A stretch of 64,000 nucleotides of DNA from Populus alba (lineage: Eukaryota > Streptophyta > Magnoliopsida > Malpighiales > Salicaceae). The notes below the pieces were generated by a model that saw nothing but the letters and a program-made list of their open reading frames with translations, did not search any database and was not told the origin of the DNA. This document shows positions 10,960 to 24,700 of the stretch, piece after piece (position 1 is the first letter of the stretch; every line of letters begins with the position of its first letter). Both the position numbers and the translations under genes were made by a program. The DNA is taken from positions 3,472,001 to 3,536,000 of the forward strand of contig NC_133295.1 in the NCBI RefSeq assembly GCF_005239225.2, in the 5' to 3' direction.

Positions 10960-12640
10960 TATGAATTGGAATAGTATAACGGCAACTCAATCCTTGATAC
11001 AAAAAGCTGCAATGACAGCGGGGAAGGGGGGTTGTTGGAGAGAAAATGGTCAGCACAAGTTTTGGTGGGGTTGCATACCATAGAAAGCAGACATTTGGCG
11101 CTGATCTGCCCCCGCAAGGACACCTGTGGCACTTGGGCTGCCAGGCCCTTATGTGTGGCAGACTCGAGCACCACCTAGCGCTTGGGATGAGTCCAATGTG
11201 CGGGCATGCCCCAGTGCCACCTAGTGCTTGTGTTTTTGCATAAAAGTCTGATTGGCTATGATAGCCCCAACACCACGTGGCGCTAGGGCAGACCAAGCAC
11301 CACATTCGCGCAAAGGCAGCCCAAGTGCCTTGTTTCCGCTTCTTCATTGTTATTATAATATATTACTTATAATAAAATTACTAATATTTATACCACAACT
11401 GATAATATTTTAGTATTTATATTATTAATTATAAATAAAACAATAACATTTATAGCACAAATAATACTACTTTTTATATGAATATTTTAAATTTTAATAA
11501 AAATAATAATATTTTTAACGCAAATACTATTCATTATAATAAAATAATGATATTTGTAACACCAACTATTTTTAAGAGTAATACTTTTAATTATAAGAAA
11601 AATTAAAATATTTATAACACAAATTATACTATTTTTACTATTAATACTTTAAATTATAATAAAAATAGTTATAACACAAATAATATTATTTTTTATATTA
11701 ATATTTTTAATTATAATAAAAATTAAAATATTTAAAATCTTTTATCAAGACCCAATAAAATTGGGTCACGCAAGACCCATTGAACTTGGGTGCTGATGTC
11801 GGACCCAAGACAAATGGGTCTCCTTTAGACCCAAGCGTTCAGGTGCTCCACATTGAGCGAGTGCAGGTTGGCTCACCCCAAGCAATATACATCGTCACGT
11901 GGCACTTGATCTGCACATTAGCGGGTGTTGTTGAGCTCACCTCAAGCACCCCTAATGCCACCGGGCACTTAGGTCTGCGTGCTAAGGTGACGCTTGAGCA
12001 GGGCCACCCAAGTGTCAGGTGTCTGTTTGCCATTGTTATTATAATATGATAACTTATAATAACAATAAATGATAATATTTTAGTATCATAATTAATTATA
12101 AATAAAATAATAATATTTGTAACACCAATTATATTATTTTTAAGAGTAATACTTTTAATTATAATAAAAATTAAAATATTTATAACACAAATTATACTAT
12201 TTTTACTATCAATACTTTAAATTATAATAAAAATAGTTATAACACAAATAATATTATTAATACTTTTAATTATAATAAAAATTAAAATATTTAAAAATCC
12301 TTCATCAAGACCCAATAAAATTGAGTCATGCAAAACCTCATTGAGCTAGGGTGATGACCCTAAGACAATTGAGTTCTTTGCCATGACCCAAGCGTGCTGG
12401 CTCTCCCAAAGCCACCCCCCTCGTCATGTGGTGCTCGGGTTAGTATGTGGGGCAGGCACGGCAGACTCACCCAAGCACCACATGGCGCTCGAATCTAATT
12501 GCTAAGGAAGGGTTGCCTAGCGCCACATGGCTGGACGCGCGCACGCCCAACCCCAAGTTGGGTTTCGACGTGTCCACGCCCATCTTGGGGTTGGGTTTAG
12601 ACGCATCTACGCTCAACTACATGTGCGTTATAAATATTAT
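10960..12640. repeat. Composite repeat array of alternating GC-rich and AT-rich blocks
   Basis: Three GC-rich blocks (about 10960-11345, 11745-12030 and 12300-12640) alternate with AT-rich blocks (about 11345-11745, 12030-12300 and from 12640 on). Blocks two and three both open with TCAAGACCCAATAAAATTG. The AT blocks share near-identical stretches such as TTATAATAAAAATTAAAATA. Within GC blocks a degenerate palindrome-like motif recurs (CACCACGTGGCGCT, CACCACATGGCGCT, CACCACCTAGCGCT), often preceded by CCAAG. Open frames through it on both strands differ between blocks and resemble nothing. It looks like a satellite-like array, or the interior of a non-coding transposon. Confidence 0.65.
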
Positions 12641-14906
12641 TTTTTCTCTTTATAGTTCAAAGGGTTTATATAAAAAATATTATTATTTATGTTATAAATA
12701 TTATTATTATTATTATAACTGAAAGTATTGATATAAAAATATTATTATTTGTGTTGTAAGCATCCTTAAAATTCTTAAATATAATTATTTATGTTATAAA
12801 TATTATTATTTTTATTGTAATTAATATTATTAATAAAATAATTAATAAATTTTGAAAAAAAAAATTATTATTAATATTAAAAAAATATTATTTTATATTA
12901 TCAATTTTTACATTAAGTTTTTATAAAAATAAAAAGTGAGCCTACCACGCAGCATGGGCATCCAACTAAGCATAACCACTAAAGTAAAACACCATTTTAG
13001 AAGCTATAAAGGGAGGGATTTCACCCTGACTATAGGGCATTGATAAGGGTTATTACCCTTTATACAAGAAGGCTACTGAAATCATCTTTAAAACACCATC
13101 AAAGGAGAAGTTTTTTTTTTTTTTTTGATCAAATGTAAGAATCAAAGGAGAAGTTTTTATTTGATGAAGAAGGGCAGTTAGAGAAAGCCAATAACATATC
13201 CAACCAAAAAACCAATTAAAAACCTAATTAAAGACCTTCTCGTGAAGATATTTAAATCTTAGTTATTTATTGTATCTTTTTGCAAAACTTATGTTCGAAC
13301 ATGTTTTTTATTTATTCAACCCACAAAACCTCATTTGATTTAGTTCATGAACATCAAGGATGGATTACACGCCTTATAAATGGATTCATCATAAAATCCA
13401 AAACAAAAACATTAAAAGAAGCATTGAATGGACTTATTATGCAAGTTTTAGCCTGGGCTAAACATGAAAATCCTTAAGAGCATCAAGAGGAGGTCTTGAT
13501 ACATTTAATCCTTACACAAGAGGGACTCAATACACCCTTATTTTGGGTCATGGAGTTTCATTAACAAGGTTGTTAATTTTATATCAATTTTCAATCAACC
13601 TTTTTTGTGATGTTTTTCATGTGTTTTGTGGATTCCTAACTAGTTTTGAATTTTTTATTAAGTGGTGTGACAACATTAATTATTTTATTTAAATATTAAA
13701 TTTGTATTTGTATTTTATTTTTTATGGAAAAAAAAGGTCTACCAACAACAAATCATTTTATTTCCGCTGACACACTCTACATCACCAAAAAATAGACACA
13801 ACGGTGCGTCAAACGACATGGTAGAAAAGCAATTTCATTCATCAAGAGGTGGTGCATAAATGTGTGGGCACTTCACGGACCAACAATTTTTTAGATTAAA
13901 AATTTAATCTATCAAACTTAAAAGGTTAAACTGCCATCAATGATCCTTAAATTCCCTAACAAACTAAATGAAAAATATCAAAATGTCCTCTATACATGGC
14001 TTAATTTTTTGTTTTTATTTAGGAACAAATTTATTATTTCACTATTTTTTTAAAATATCAAAATAACCCTCTCAGCTGGTTTTAAATTTTTTTTGATATC
14101 GAGGGTAATTAGATCATTTTTATTGTACTAATAAAGTTAAAAAATAATTATACCCCTATACAAATTTTTAGTGACTAATACACTATATAAAAAGATTGAA
14201 ATATCCTTAAATTAAAGATAATTGTTTTTATTAGACGTGAGAAAGATATCATTTTACTATTACAGTAACTAATAAAATTAGTTTATAAGCAATGTTTTTG
14301 TCTTCAGCTTTAGTTTATTATTATTATTATTATTATTATCAAATGACACACATTGGTGTGGGTAAGCTTTCATATTCTATTTTTATATAACTTGGTATCA
14401 CTTAGAATAAATACCGGTAGAAATTCTAAACATCGAATTTAAAATAAGAAAACCTATTTTACCATACATTATTATACTAAAACTTTTATAATTTATTAAT
14501 GTCTATTTGAAAAATATTGGATGAGAATTTGATGACTTAATTTAAATTGAATATTCCATAGATTTTTAATGACGGCACTCTTGAGCCAAAAAAAAAAAAA
14601 AACTTTAAGTGGAAAATGATTCTAGTCTCGTTTCGACCAAAATGTAATAAAATCCCATTTTAGGTTAAGAGACTTTTTTTTAATGTTTTTTTCCACCACA
14701 ATCTAATGTTTATTTTAATTTTTTTCAGGTTTAGAAACTTTTTTTTTTTAATTTATAATTATCCTTAAACTTCTATTTATAAAAAATACCCTTAGATCAA
14801 CAAAAATGAAAAAGAAATCATCCCGCCAAAGAAACCCCAAAATCCCGCCCTTTCATCGTCCCAGCCTCCTTTTCCTCCCTCCTCCGCCTCCAGCAAATCT
14901 TCAACC
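12641..14906. other. AT-rich intergenic stretch before the Treslin-like gene
   Basis: Mostly low-complexity A/T with a (TTA)n microsatellite around 14318-14340. The 65-codon frame at 13280-13477 is isolated and unrecognised. No convincing gene. The last 100 bases, rich in C and CT, are the likely 5' UTR of the gene starting at 14907. Confidence 0.5.
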
Positions 14907-17900
14907 ATGGCAGATCAAATCACAGACTACTCCAAGACCCAACGCATACTTCTTCTCATAGACCTAACCCCGCTTCTCCACGACTCCCCAACCCCTTACA
15001 TCACTTCCCTTCTCTCCTCCATCAAACCCCTTCTCTCTTTCCCTCCTCTCTCCACTTCTCTCTTTTCTTTCAAACTCTTCTTCTCCTCCCTTTCCCCTCT
15101 TCTTTTCTCTTCAAAACTTCCCTTCCCTCCCTTTTCCCTCTCCTTTGACCACCCCAACAATACTCTTCACTCAATCACAACTTCCCTCTCTTCTCTCTTG
15201 CCTAAACATGAGCAATCTTCTTTTTCTTCGCTTTCGCCGAGGGCAGCCCATGTGGCTGCTATGTTTCAGGAGATACTCCATGAGTATGCCTGGGACTCTG
15301 ATTCGTGCAATTCTATAATGGGTATGTCTCAAAGTTCTGATTCTTTTGTCATTAAGTCTAATTTGGTTATTCTGTTTTCACCAATTTTGAGGTCTTTTAA
15401 GTTTGTTTCGGAGTTTTTCAACGTGGAATTGAATGATGGGTGTTTGAGAGATGGAAGCCTGTTTCATGAGAAGTTTTGTGGGGTTTTTGAGAGTGTTAGT
15501 GAAGGGTTTGCTAGTAAAGATATTCACTTTGTTTGGGTTGATGTGAGATGTGAAGTTGGATGTGTTGGTTTCGATGAGTCCGAAGTGGTTTTTGAGTTTT
15601 TCAGGAGGGAGATTAAAGTTTTAGGTTGGGGGTTTTGTTCTAGTGATTCCATTGTGTTAGGTTCTGCTCTTGTTCCCTTTGGTTTGATTTATCCTAGGAT
15701 TGGTGTTTCGCCGAAAGTTTTTGATTTTAATGCTTGTTGTAAGAGAGTTTGCGCGCAATTGAGTCTTGAGATATTAGATGTGAGTGAAAAGCCTTTGGAA
15801 TGTAAGTGTTGTGATCTTGAATTGATTAACTTGGACGTGTTTTCTAGATTTACCCATAAATTCATGGATTTGGAATCAGGTAGTTGTGAACAAAGGGAAA
15901 TGGTATTGGAAGATTTTGGTGGTGGAGTTGCGAAATTACATGTCAAGGCAGTACAAATGCATGGTAAAGATGTAAAATTTGAGGGGCCATTGTCAGATCC
16001 AATTCTTGTACGCGAGCTTTCAAGGGATGTTGCGAAAGATCAAAAAGAAAATTGCAGTGAGTTTTTTGAAGATAAGGTTCTTCAGATGTTGGGGATTGAA
16101 ATGAGTGAGTTTGTATCTAGAAAATCCACACCCATCTGGCAAATTCTTTTGAGTTTTCTATACAGAGAAGGTTATTGGGCTCTGGTTTCTCTTTCAAAGG
16201 GTGATGGCAACTTGGTTACAGGAATCCTCAAGCCTTTTACAGTTTCTTCAGCTCTTTTCTTTATTGCAGGAGATCAATTTCACCCTTCTGTAGTTGCAGG
16301 TAAATTTGATGGAGTGAGTATGGGTCAAGTTGTTAAGAAGACAGAAAATGAGGCTTTCAAACAAAAAATCAATTTGAGGCACACCAATGGACTTATTGGT
16401 TCTCAATCTGGGCACTCACCATTTGATAAGTGTGCTGAACTAGGAGGCTGTAAAAGGAAGAAGAAAAGGAGTTCAAATACGCTCAAGGAACTGACATGGA
16501 GGGCCTTCTGCAAGGCAGCACAGGAAGATTTTCAGATAGATTTAGAAGAGGTTTACTTTTCCAGGGGATGCAATAAGTCAAAGAAGTTGAAATTCCTGAA
16601 ATGCTGGATGAAACAGATTAAGAAATCTAGCTATTGTAGCTGGGCCATGCCAGACAGTTCCAATCCATGCCAGGACATCCCAAAAGAAGTACATGACAGG
16701 TTAAATGTGTTGCCTCGGGAAAGTGAACAGCCAGTTACTTCTTGTGCTTCAATAGGAGAGGATTCTTTGACAGGGGCTTCTAGAATACAGGATGAAGCTG
16801 CTCTTGATTTTCACTCTGGAACTTTGGAAAGTTTCTTCAGTGACCTTCCCCACAAAATCCAGCAAGGACTTGAGTCTGAAGAAGTAGACCTGGGGACATT
16901 GGCTGAGCGACTGGTGAATGCATCTATCTATTGGTTATATCAAAAGTGTGAAAAGGAAACGACCTCAGAGAATCAAACCACTGATATAAAATCTGGCAGT
17001 GCTACTGCTAGTGTTGTTGCTATTGAGCTAGCAAAACTTCTACTTAGGGAGCCTAAAGATTTGGCTGCTATGTACAAAGACAGTGATGCATCTAACCTTA
17101 GTTTTGCTGAGGCTACATCAGAAAATATAGCTAGAGTGTATCCATGTTTGTTTCATTTATATAATTGTTCATGTTATTATCTCTCTTTGTGTTCTTTTGT
17201 TGTTTGTTAATCACTTGTTAAGGTTGACAACTTGCACCAAGGATGATGATACTTTCCTTAATCTGCCAAAGATATGAACTGCAGATTTTGTTTCGTATGG
17301 AGATACTGCAATCAGAGGTTGGAGCAAGTATTGGGGAGTCTACGAAACATAGATTTGTGAAACATATTTGCTTGCTTTTAGAGACCATTCAATGCCATCT
17401 GAAGGGGGGCTTTTTTGGTGATTGGAGCCTTGATGCATACGTGGGAAAGATTATAAGTAACAGGTATGCATACATCTACACAAAGAACACAATTTTATTC
17501 CTGAAACAACCAATTGTCGAGCAACTTTTGGGAATTTATGAAGCATGCTGCTGTTCATTGTTTGGTGCTGTACAAAATGAGCACTGCTGGTGCCTGCTAT
17601 TTCTTCTTTCTTTAGCATGGATTATTTGTCTAGCATTTCCTAAAGCCCAAATTTTGGAGGAGCTTCCTTTATTGGTTTGAAACATTTCTTTGCGGATCTG
17701 CCTGCAACTTATTCATGTTGCTCATAACATATCAATGTAGTGACTGTAACTGCATTGTGTTCTGGAATTTCATCCCTTGAAGCCCATTATGAATGATTTT
17801 AATGTTGGTCATTGGCATGTGATGGACATTCATATTCATTCGCTGAGAAGGAAGATGAGCACAGCTAAAATATATGCTTGCACGCACAATTTTTCAGGTA

Positions 17901-18468
17901 CTGTCAGAGTCTTGGTGGTGTTGTTCACAAAATCTATGAAAAAATGGATTTATTGCTGTTTTCTGAGGAAGATGAATTGCCTAATTCTGTCCTCAACAGT
18001 GAGGACAGTAATCAAACAAGGAGAGAAGAAATAGAACGAGATAAAACGGATGATAATAATAGAATTAATGATTCAGTCTCAGCCGAAGACGAGTCACTTC
18101 GACATGTGGAAAATGAGTTTCAAAGCCCCCAAGGTATGAGCCAGGAGGAGCATGCTCGAAAACTAATTGAAGCTCAAGCTAGAAGACAGAGGGCTCGAAG
18201 ATTTGCATCTTTCACTAGCTGGGTTCCAGATTTGCAGAGAGTTTGGGCACCAAAGCAGCCAACGGCAATGAAAATGAAGTCAGATCCTCTTCGTAAGCTG
18301 GCAAAAAGAAAGGAAAGAAGACGGGTAAATTATGATGTGGTTTTAGACACCCCAATGACTGGAAACAAGGGAGGAATCAACAGCGATGACAGGAACCACC
18401 AAGCTTATGGGACTTCCTTGTGTGGTTCTGTTTCCAAGGCTTTGTTTCAAGATGATGACTCGAGCTAA
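14907..18468 (+). CDS. Treslin/TICRR (SLD3-like) replication-initiation protein homologue
   Basis: Three exons fit: 14907-17137, 17272-17463 and 17898-18468. They give an open frame of 997 residues (Val split GT|A, Arg split AG|G). The start is the ATG in AACCATGGCAG. The N-terminus RILLLIDLTPLL, followed by SLSPRAAHVAAMFQEILHEY about 100 residues later and a hydrophobic strand (LVILFSPIL), resembles the Treslin N-terminal (von Willebrand-like) domain. The middle has a basic segment (GGCKRKKKRSS) and a conserved-looking block ARVYELQILFRMEIL over the exon 1/2 junction. The C-terminus is basic and Arg/Lys-rich (ARRQRARRFASF, then KLAKRKERRR). Treslin links TopBP1/Dpb11 to Cdc45 loading at origins under CDK control. 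That role is inferred here. A different plant-specific nuclear protein is possible, but the N-terminal layout supports Treslin. Confidence 0.7.
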
Positions 18469-18873
18469 GTGCAACAGTTCATACTGCGATCTGATGTTCA
18501 TATTTTTTTTCTAAAAAAAGTTTAACGAAAACCTTCAATGGAAATCATAAAGGCTTGATGGCCATGCATAAACTTGCATTTTAGCACTACTGCTGACAAC
18601 TTTTACCAAACTGTAGTTATAACTTGAAACATTACAGTTAAGAGGTAATTTTTGTCTTCCACCATACTTTCTCTCACCTTTGTATATTTGAGCTCCGTAT
18701 GATTTCATTTTAAGGTAAACTGATGTTTTTGAGAGCCAAGAAGACAGTTGTTATGTATGTCAATGGAAGACAATGTTATTCTTTTGCTCAGTTCACTTTA
18801 TTACCTTTACTGTTTTTTCATTTTCACTTCTCTTTATTACCGAAGTTGGGCTCTAACATGTGTTCATAACCCA

Positions 18874-19023
18874 ACAGCAAGATACTATTTGAGACAAACA
18901 AGAAGGCTATCAACGTTTTGGGCTGCTGTTAGAAGGGAAATGGAAACGTGGATGAACACTATACAGAAGACACTGCTCAATATTCCAAGCTTTGGTCAAC
19001 CAGATAGACCAAGCAGTCAATAA
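18874..19023 (+). pseudogene. Unidentified coding-like fragment
   Basis: After a possible acceptor (CCCAACAG) the frame reads ARYYLRQTRRLSTFWAAVRR, then METWMNTIQKTLLNIPSFGQ, ending at TAA at 19021-19023. The mixed charge, Trp content and helix-like pattern look like real protein rather than random AT-rich DNA. I do not recognise the family, and see no upstream partner exon. It could be a 3' exon remnant of a lost gene, or chance. Confidence 0.25.
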
Positions 19024-19224
19024 ACTGCCTACCTTCTCTAACATTCGTGGAATTTATGATCCTTCAAATAGCATACGCCATCGGATGGGCACAAACTTCC
19101 ATTTATATCTGATGATTTAGCAGTGTCTATTTCCCGCGTACCAAATTATGACTTAGATTGTGATTGTTCATTGTGTTTTTTCAACATTGATGGCTTTTCT
19201 ATGCGAAAAGATCTTGAGGCTGCA

Positions 19225-19350
19225 AAAGATTAATTTTTAAAAATATATTAAAATAATATTTTATTTATTTTTAAAAATTATTTTTGATATAAGTATAATA
19301 AAAAAATAAAAAATTTTAATTTTTTTAAAACATATTAAAAACACAAAAAC
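19225..19350. repeat. AT-rich MITE-like element, copy 3
   Basis: Contains TTAAAAATTATTTTTGATAT and an A-rich run, the same core (reversed or partial) as the other family members. Confidence 0.45.
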
Positions 19351-19682
19351 AAATGTGACAAACTATCCTACACTTTAAATTAAGCAGCCTCTCATAATTT
19401 CCAGGAGTAATACCTGTAATGGAATTGTTGAAAAATGATCTTAGTAAATTTTTTTCCACAAGGCTGCATCTGTGATGCTAGCAGATGAAGTTTCTAGCTA
19501 GAAATTGTTGGTTTCTGGTTAGATCAATGCAAATTTACGACTTGGCTACTCAATTCTTGACTAACAGATGGTTAGCAACTTTGTTTCCTAAAGTTTGGAA
19601 TGGAAAAGGTTGCGTACCCCACAAGGCACGGAGATTAGACTTTTCTACCTTCAAACATTTCAACATGCGTTATCCTCAGCGC

Positions 19683-20629
<947 letters not shown>

Positions 20630-20689
20630 GTTTCGCAGCCTTGCTCGTGTCATCATCTCATGTATCCTCAGTGAAGCACTCGCGCTGAC

Positions 20690-20695
20690 AATAAA
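20690..20695 (+). terminator. Polyadenylation signal of the chitinase gene
   Basis: AATAAA 61 bases past the stop codon at 20629. Confidence 0.5.
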
Positions 20696-22327
20696 ACATG
20701 TGACTCTGTACTTGTACTTGAATTGATCTTAGGTTAAATAAAATTATATATTTTGATGAGAATAATAAACACAAGAGTATCATCTATAGACATGAATCGG
20801 ATATAATGTCTACCAATGAAGTATTGTAAAGTTAATCTCTAATAATCTTCTCAACATAAATTTAGTTGTTTTATTGATTGATTTAAAGAAACTTATTTTT
20901 TAAGTTGATTATTAATAGTTTAGTACTAGATAATATACGCCACACCACACATGTCAGGTCAATTTTTTTCTCATATAAAAAGAATTGCTCAAGCAATGAT
21001 GACGGTTTTATAAAAAGTAAAAAAATTAGGGATCCAAGCCACTAAATTAAACATGTTCAATAAATTTAGTTAATTTAATAACATGATTATAAAAAAAAAA
21101 CCACAACAATGACTAATAAAAAATGAAGAACACTTGCTCAGATCATGAATAAATACCGTATATTCTTAAAAGGTCTTAATAATTTTATTTGATAACAAAG
21201 TAAAATTTGAATGAGAATGAGTTCACTTCATAAATAAAAAAAATAAAAAAAAATTAAAGCTCAATATATTGGCAAATAAAATGCTGAAGTACAAATTGAA
21301 AAAAAACCAAATCTAAAAAAGATGAAAAATCTTGACTTAAAAAAAACACAAAAAGCCAAACTTGCAACCCACTTGTGAGTTTAGGATAATCATGTACAAA
21401 TAAAATAAAATAAAATAATGAGGATCAACTTTCAAGCAAATTAAATAATAAAAAGTGAAACTGAGATTATGATAAACATTATATAAATGAAAGTAAAATC
21501 ATGAAGTTTGGAGGTCCAATAACTCAATGTCGAATGATAAAATTATAACAAATATATTAAAAAAACTAAAAAAAAAATTCAAGTCAAATAACATTAATTT
21601 TTAAAATTCATGATCTAAATCATGAGATTATGTTACTCAATAAAAGGCAAAGCGGTAAAAATCATGAAACAAAATTCTCAGTTATCTAAAATTTAAAAAC
21701 AAAACAAATTGTAATCAAAAGAATAATAATCAAGTCTGATAATAAAATTAAATAAGATAAAATAATGAAAGATAAAATTAAAACATAAAATAAATCAAGA
21801 AAATAATAAAAAGAAAAAAAAATATTAATCAAATGAATGATGATCAAATTTTGTATAAATAAAATAATATAATAAGGGATGAAATTAAAAAATAAAATAT
21901 ATTAAAAGCAGGATAAAAAAAATATAATTAAAAAAAAAAGATTAATTTTTTTTTTTTTAATGAAATGTTGAACTTAACTAGAGTGGAGATTAAAATGAAG
22001 AGTGGCGTTTTTTTTTTGGTGAAATATTGAACTGAGAGTGGAGAGTGGAGACTCAGTAATACTGCATATTAATTGCAATTTTAGCTCCTTTCCCTTCAGT
22101 ATTATTGGTAAATTTACTTCTATTAACAAGTGTTGCTTAATTGAAGGTCATATTCACACCTGATCATGGATGGTATTTTCTCCTTCATATGGGCTTTTTT
22201 CAGGTCATATCACTACTACATGCCTATAATACCATTTATCAATGCCCTGGTGGTTCAGGCACTCCTTTACTCACGCAACAATGATTGATTTTGAGTAGAG
22301 AGATTTATGATAATAATAATAAAAACA

Positions 22328-22362
<35 letters not shown>

Positions 22363-22828
22363 GGGTAATATTCTTAACAAAGCTGGACAACATAGAAAAG
22401 GCTACTTATCTTATCATCAATATGGTAGGGCACAAAAACCATCCAAACCCATGCTTTATTGGCCTAAAAAACAACATTTAATGGCTGTTTATTTAAGAGA
22501 TTGCATCTGCGTTCGAAGCAAAATGCAGATGAACGCAGATATAATTTGTAATCTCAAAACATAGTTTACTATGTATGAAAAATCCATATAAATTTTTTTA
22601 AAAACACAGATTTGCGGAAAGCAGCTCTCAGCTGCTTTTCACAAACTTGTGGACGCGTTCAATGGAGAGTTTCACTAAACCAATTTTAATTTCAACTACA
22701 GTTTTAACCAAACACATATAAATACTAAACCAACTTCAATTAAAAGTATTTTTTGTAAAATAATTTTTTTCAAATCACAATCACAAAAGTTACCATAATA
22801 TCAAATAAGTGTTACCTTGCACTATTAA
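20696..22828. other. AT-rich intergenic stretch up to the Harbinger element
   Basis: Very A-rich. It includes a (TAA)n microsatellite at about 22330-22362 and MITE-like sequence at 22680-22826 (ACCAAACACA and AATTAAAAGTATTTTT), similar to 52200-52345. A roughly 40-bp piece at about 20887-20928 recurs at 30240. No gene seen. Confidence 0.5.
22680..22826. repeat. MITE-like end, member of a two-copy family
   Basis: TTTCAACTACAGTTTTAACC and CAATTAAAAGTA closely resemble 52200-52345 (TTTCAACCACAGTTTTCC, CTCAACTAAAAGTA). Such ACCAAACAC-rich ends are typical of small Harbinger/hAT-like elements in plants. It abuts the Harbinger target site. Confidence 0.45.
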
Positions 22829-23126
22829 GGGAGTGTTTGTTTTTGCTGGAATTGTTGTGGTTGCGGTTGGAAAAAAGTGATTTTTGAAAAAAGTGCTTTT
22901 TCTGTGGTTTGTGTATATAATTTGAGTGTTTGGTTAAAGTTGTGGTTTGACTTTATTGTGGTTAAAAAGATGTTTGGTTAAATTGTGGTTGCGGTTGCTT
23001 TTGGAACTAAAATGACTAAAAAGGACATAAATAAAATAAGTTTTTTTGTTAAGAGGAAATAAAATATTGTTTGCACATAAATACCGGCTAAATAATCAAA
23101 GTTTGTTTTGTTATTACAATTACATA

Positions 23127-24700
23127 TTATTGCCCCATCAAACAATTTGCAATGCCATCACGAATATCATCCATACCCGACGCCCTCTGGTGTGAACTCG
23201 TTTGTGATTGTGGAACGACATCGGGAAAAATATCTTGAGGAACGAAATCAGGGTGGTTATCAAAGTTGTTGAATGCAACATCTTGCCTCGACTTCCGTCG
23301 AATATAGTTGTGCAGCGCCATTGATGCGACAACAATTTTAACCTGTGATTCGTAAGGAAACTCAGGCATGGTTTGCAAGATTCGCCATCTTTTCTTCCAA
23401 ACTCCAAATGTACGTTCGATCACACATCGTAATGATGAATGGACTCGGTTAAATAGTTCCTCTCGACTTCGGGGGTTGTCCTCGTCGACGAAATTCTGGA
23501 AGATGATATCTTTCCCCTCTATATGGACCCAAGTAACCGTACTCATTCGGATATCCCGAATCAACAAGATAATACTTCCCTGCATAGATGTCAGAATTTT
23601 TTTCCCACTTACAAAAAAACTTCATAAAAAAAAATTAGAACAGCTGAACAAACATATTTTTTTAAAGAAAATCTACCTTCCGGTGGCCTCGGAAATTGTA
23701 TGTTTGTATTTCCAATCGCCTCATAAAATATTCTTGTATCATGAGCACTACCTTCCCACCCAGCCCAAACAAATGTAAATTGCATGTCAAAGCTACATGC
23801 TGCCATTACATTTTGCGTCGGTATACCTTTTCTACCAATGAATGGTATTTGATTTTCTTGTGAAACACATGCACGTACATGTGTTCCATCAATCGCTCCA
23901 ATGCAATTCTACAAAAACATAAAGTTTATTGCCGAATCAATTTAATTGCACGTAAATATTTGATTATAAGCTTTTGAAATATTCAACTACTTGTACACAA
24001 TATTGCTTACCTTGAAATAGGGCATGTATCTCGGATTCATTGCAATTTCCAATGGAGTTGTTGTGAATTCTGGATCGACTGGTCTTATTATATGCGTTGC
24101 AAGCAAGCACACAGAACGAAGCACCTCATTGAAATTTCTTGAAACAGTTTCACCTGAATGCTGAAAACGCTCCTGCACTTCCCTATTCGATGCTCCTAGA
24201 GCTAAAGTGTAGACAAACATGCCTAATTTCTCAATAACACTCATCCGTCTAGACGGTTTCAACCCATACATCGTTTCCAACTCCAAAGCCAAACTTTTTA
24301 ATGTGTCAGAATCCATCTGAAACATGTTCACACAACGTATCCAATGACCATTTAGAATTTCCATCAACCATCGCATGCCAGTGTTATATGAATTCATACA
24401 TGGCTCTTTATAAATATACGCTTCGTGATATAAAGCCATTGCTCCTGCAGTGCAGATGACTAATTTTTTGCGATCACACTCTCTACGCCAAAATAATTCT
24501 CCACTGTCATCGTCATCCTGTTGATTTATGTCGTCATCCTGAACCTCACTATTGAAGTTTCCATAACCATCACTGAAACTTCCTCCAAATCCACTTACAG
24601 AACTTGTACCAGCAAACTCATCGGACACATGCCGACCAACATTATTCATAACATTTTCGTAATGTTCATCAAACAGTGCATTAAACCAGTTCGCATCCAT
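23127..24700 (-). pseudogene. PIF/Harbinger DDE transposase (frameshifted)
   Basis: Exons fit at 24700-24011, 23908-23677 and 23579-23127, with GTAAGC and GTAGAT donors and TAG/CAG acceptors. The N-terminal part has an acidic, Asp-rich stretch and a helix-turn-helix-like region (SVIEKLGMFVYTLALGASNR). The DDE_Tnp_4 nuclease domain follows: IGAIDGTHV (first Asp), a GWEGSAHDTR block (second Asp), then [20 protein letters not shown] and CVIERTFGVWKKRW, as in Harbinger transposases and plant ALP1 proteins. A run of five C (plus-strand G at 23471-23475) puts the frame out by one: with four, the frame would run through to [14 protein letters not shown] and the stop at 23127. As it stands translation ends about 20 codons later, before the conserved IERTFG block. 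Confidence 0.85.

Larger units (their letters stand above)
18469..19682. other. Intergenic stretch between the Treslin-like and chitinase genes
   Basis: Holds the 3' UTR of the Treslin-like gene, an unidentified coding-like fragment (18874-19023), an AT-rich MITE-like copy (about 19225-19350) and the proximal promoter of the chitinase. The open frame 19485-19775 overlaps the chitinase promoter and start, and is not a credible gene. Confidence 0.5.

Noticed and set aside
13280..13477. 65-codon frame in AT-rich DNA
   Set aside because: No motif, no splice partner, no promoter; probably chance.
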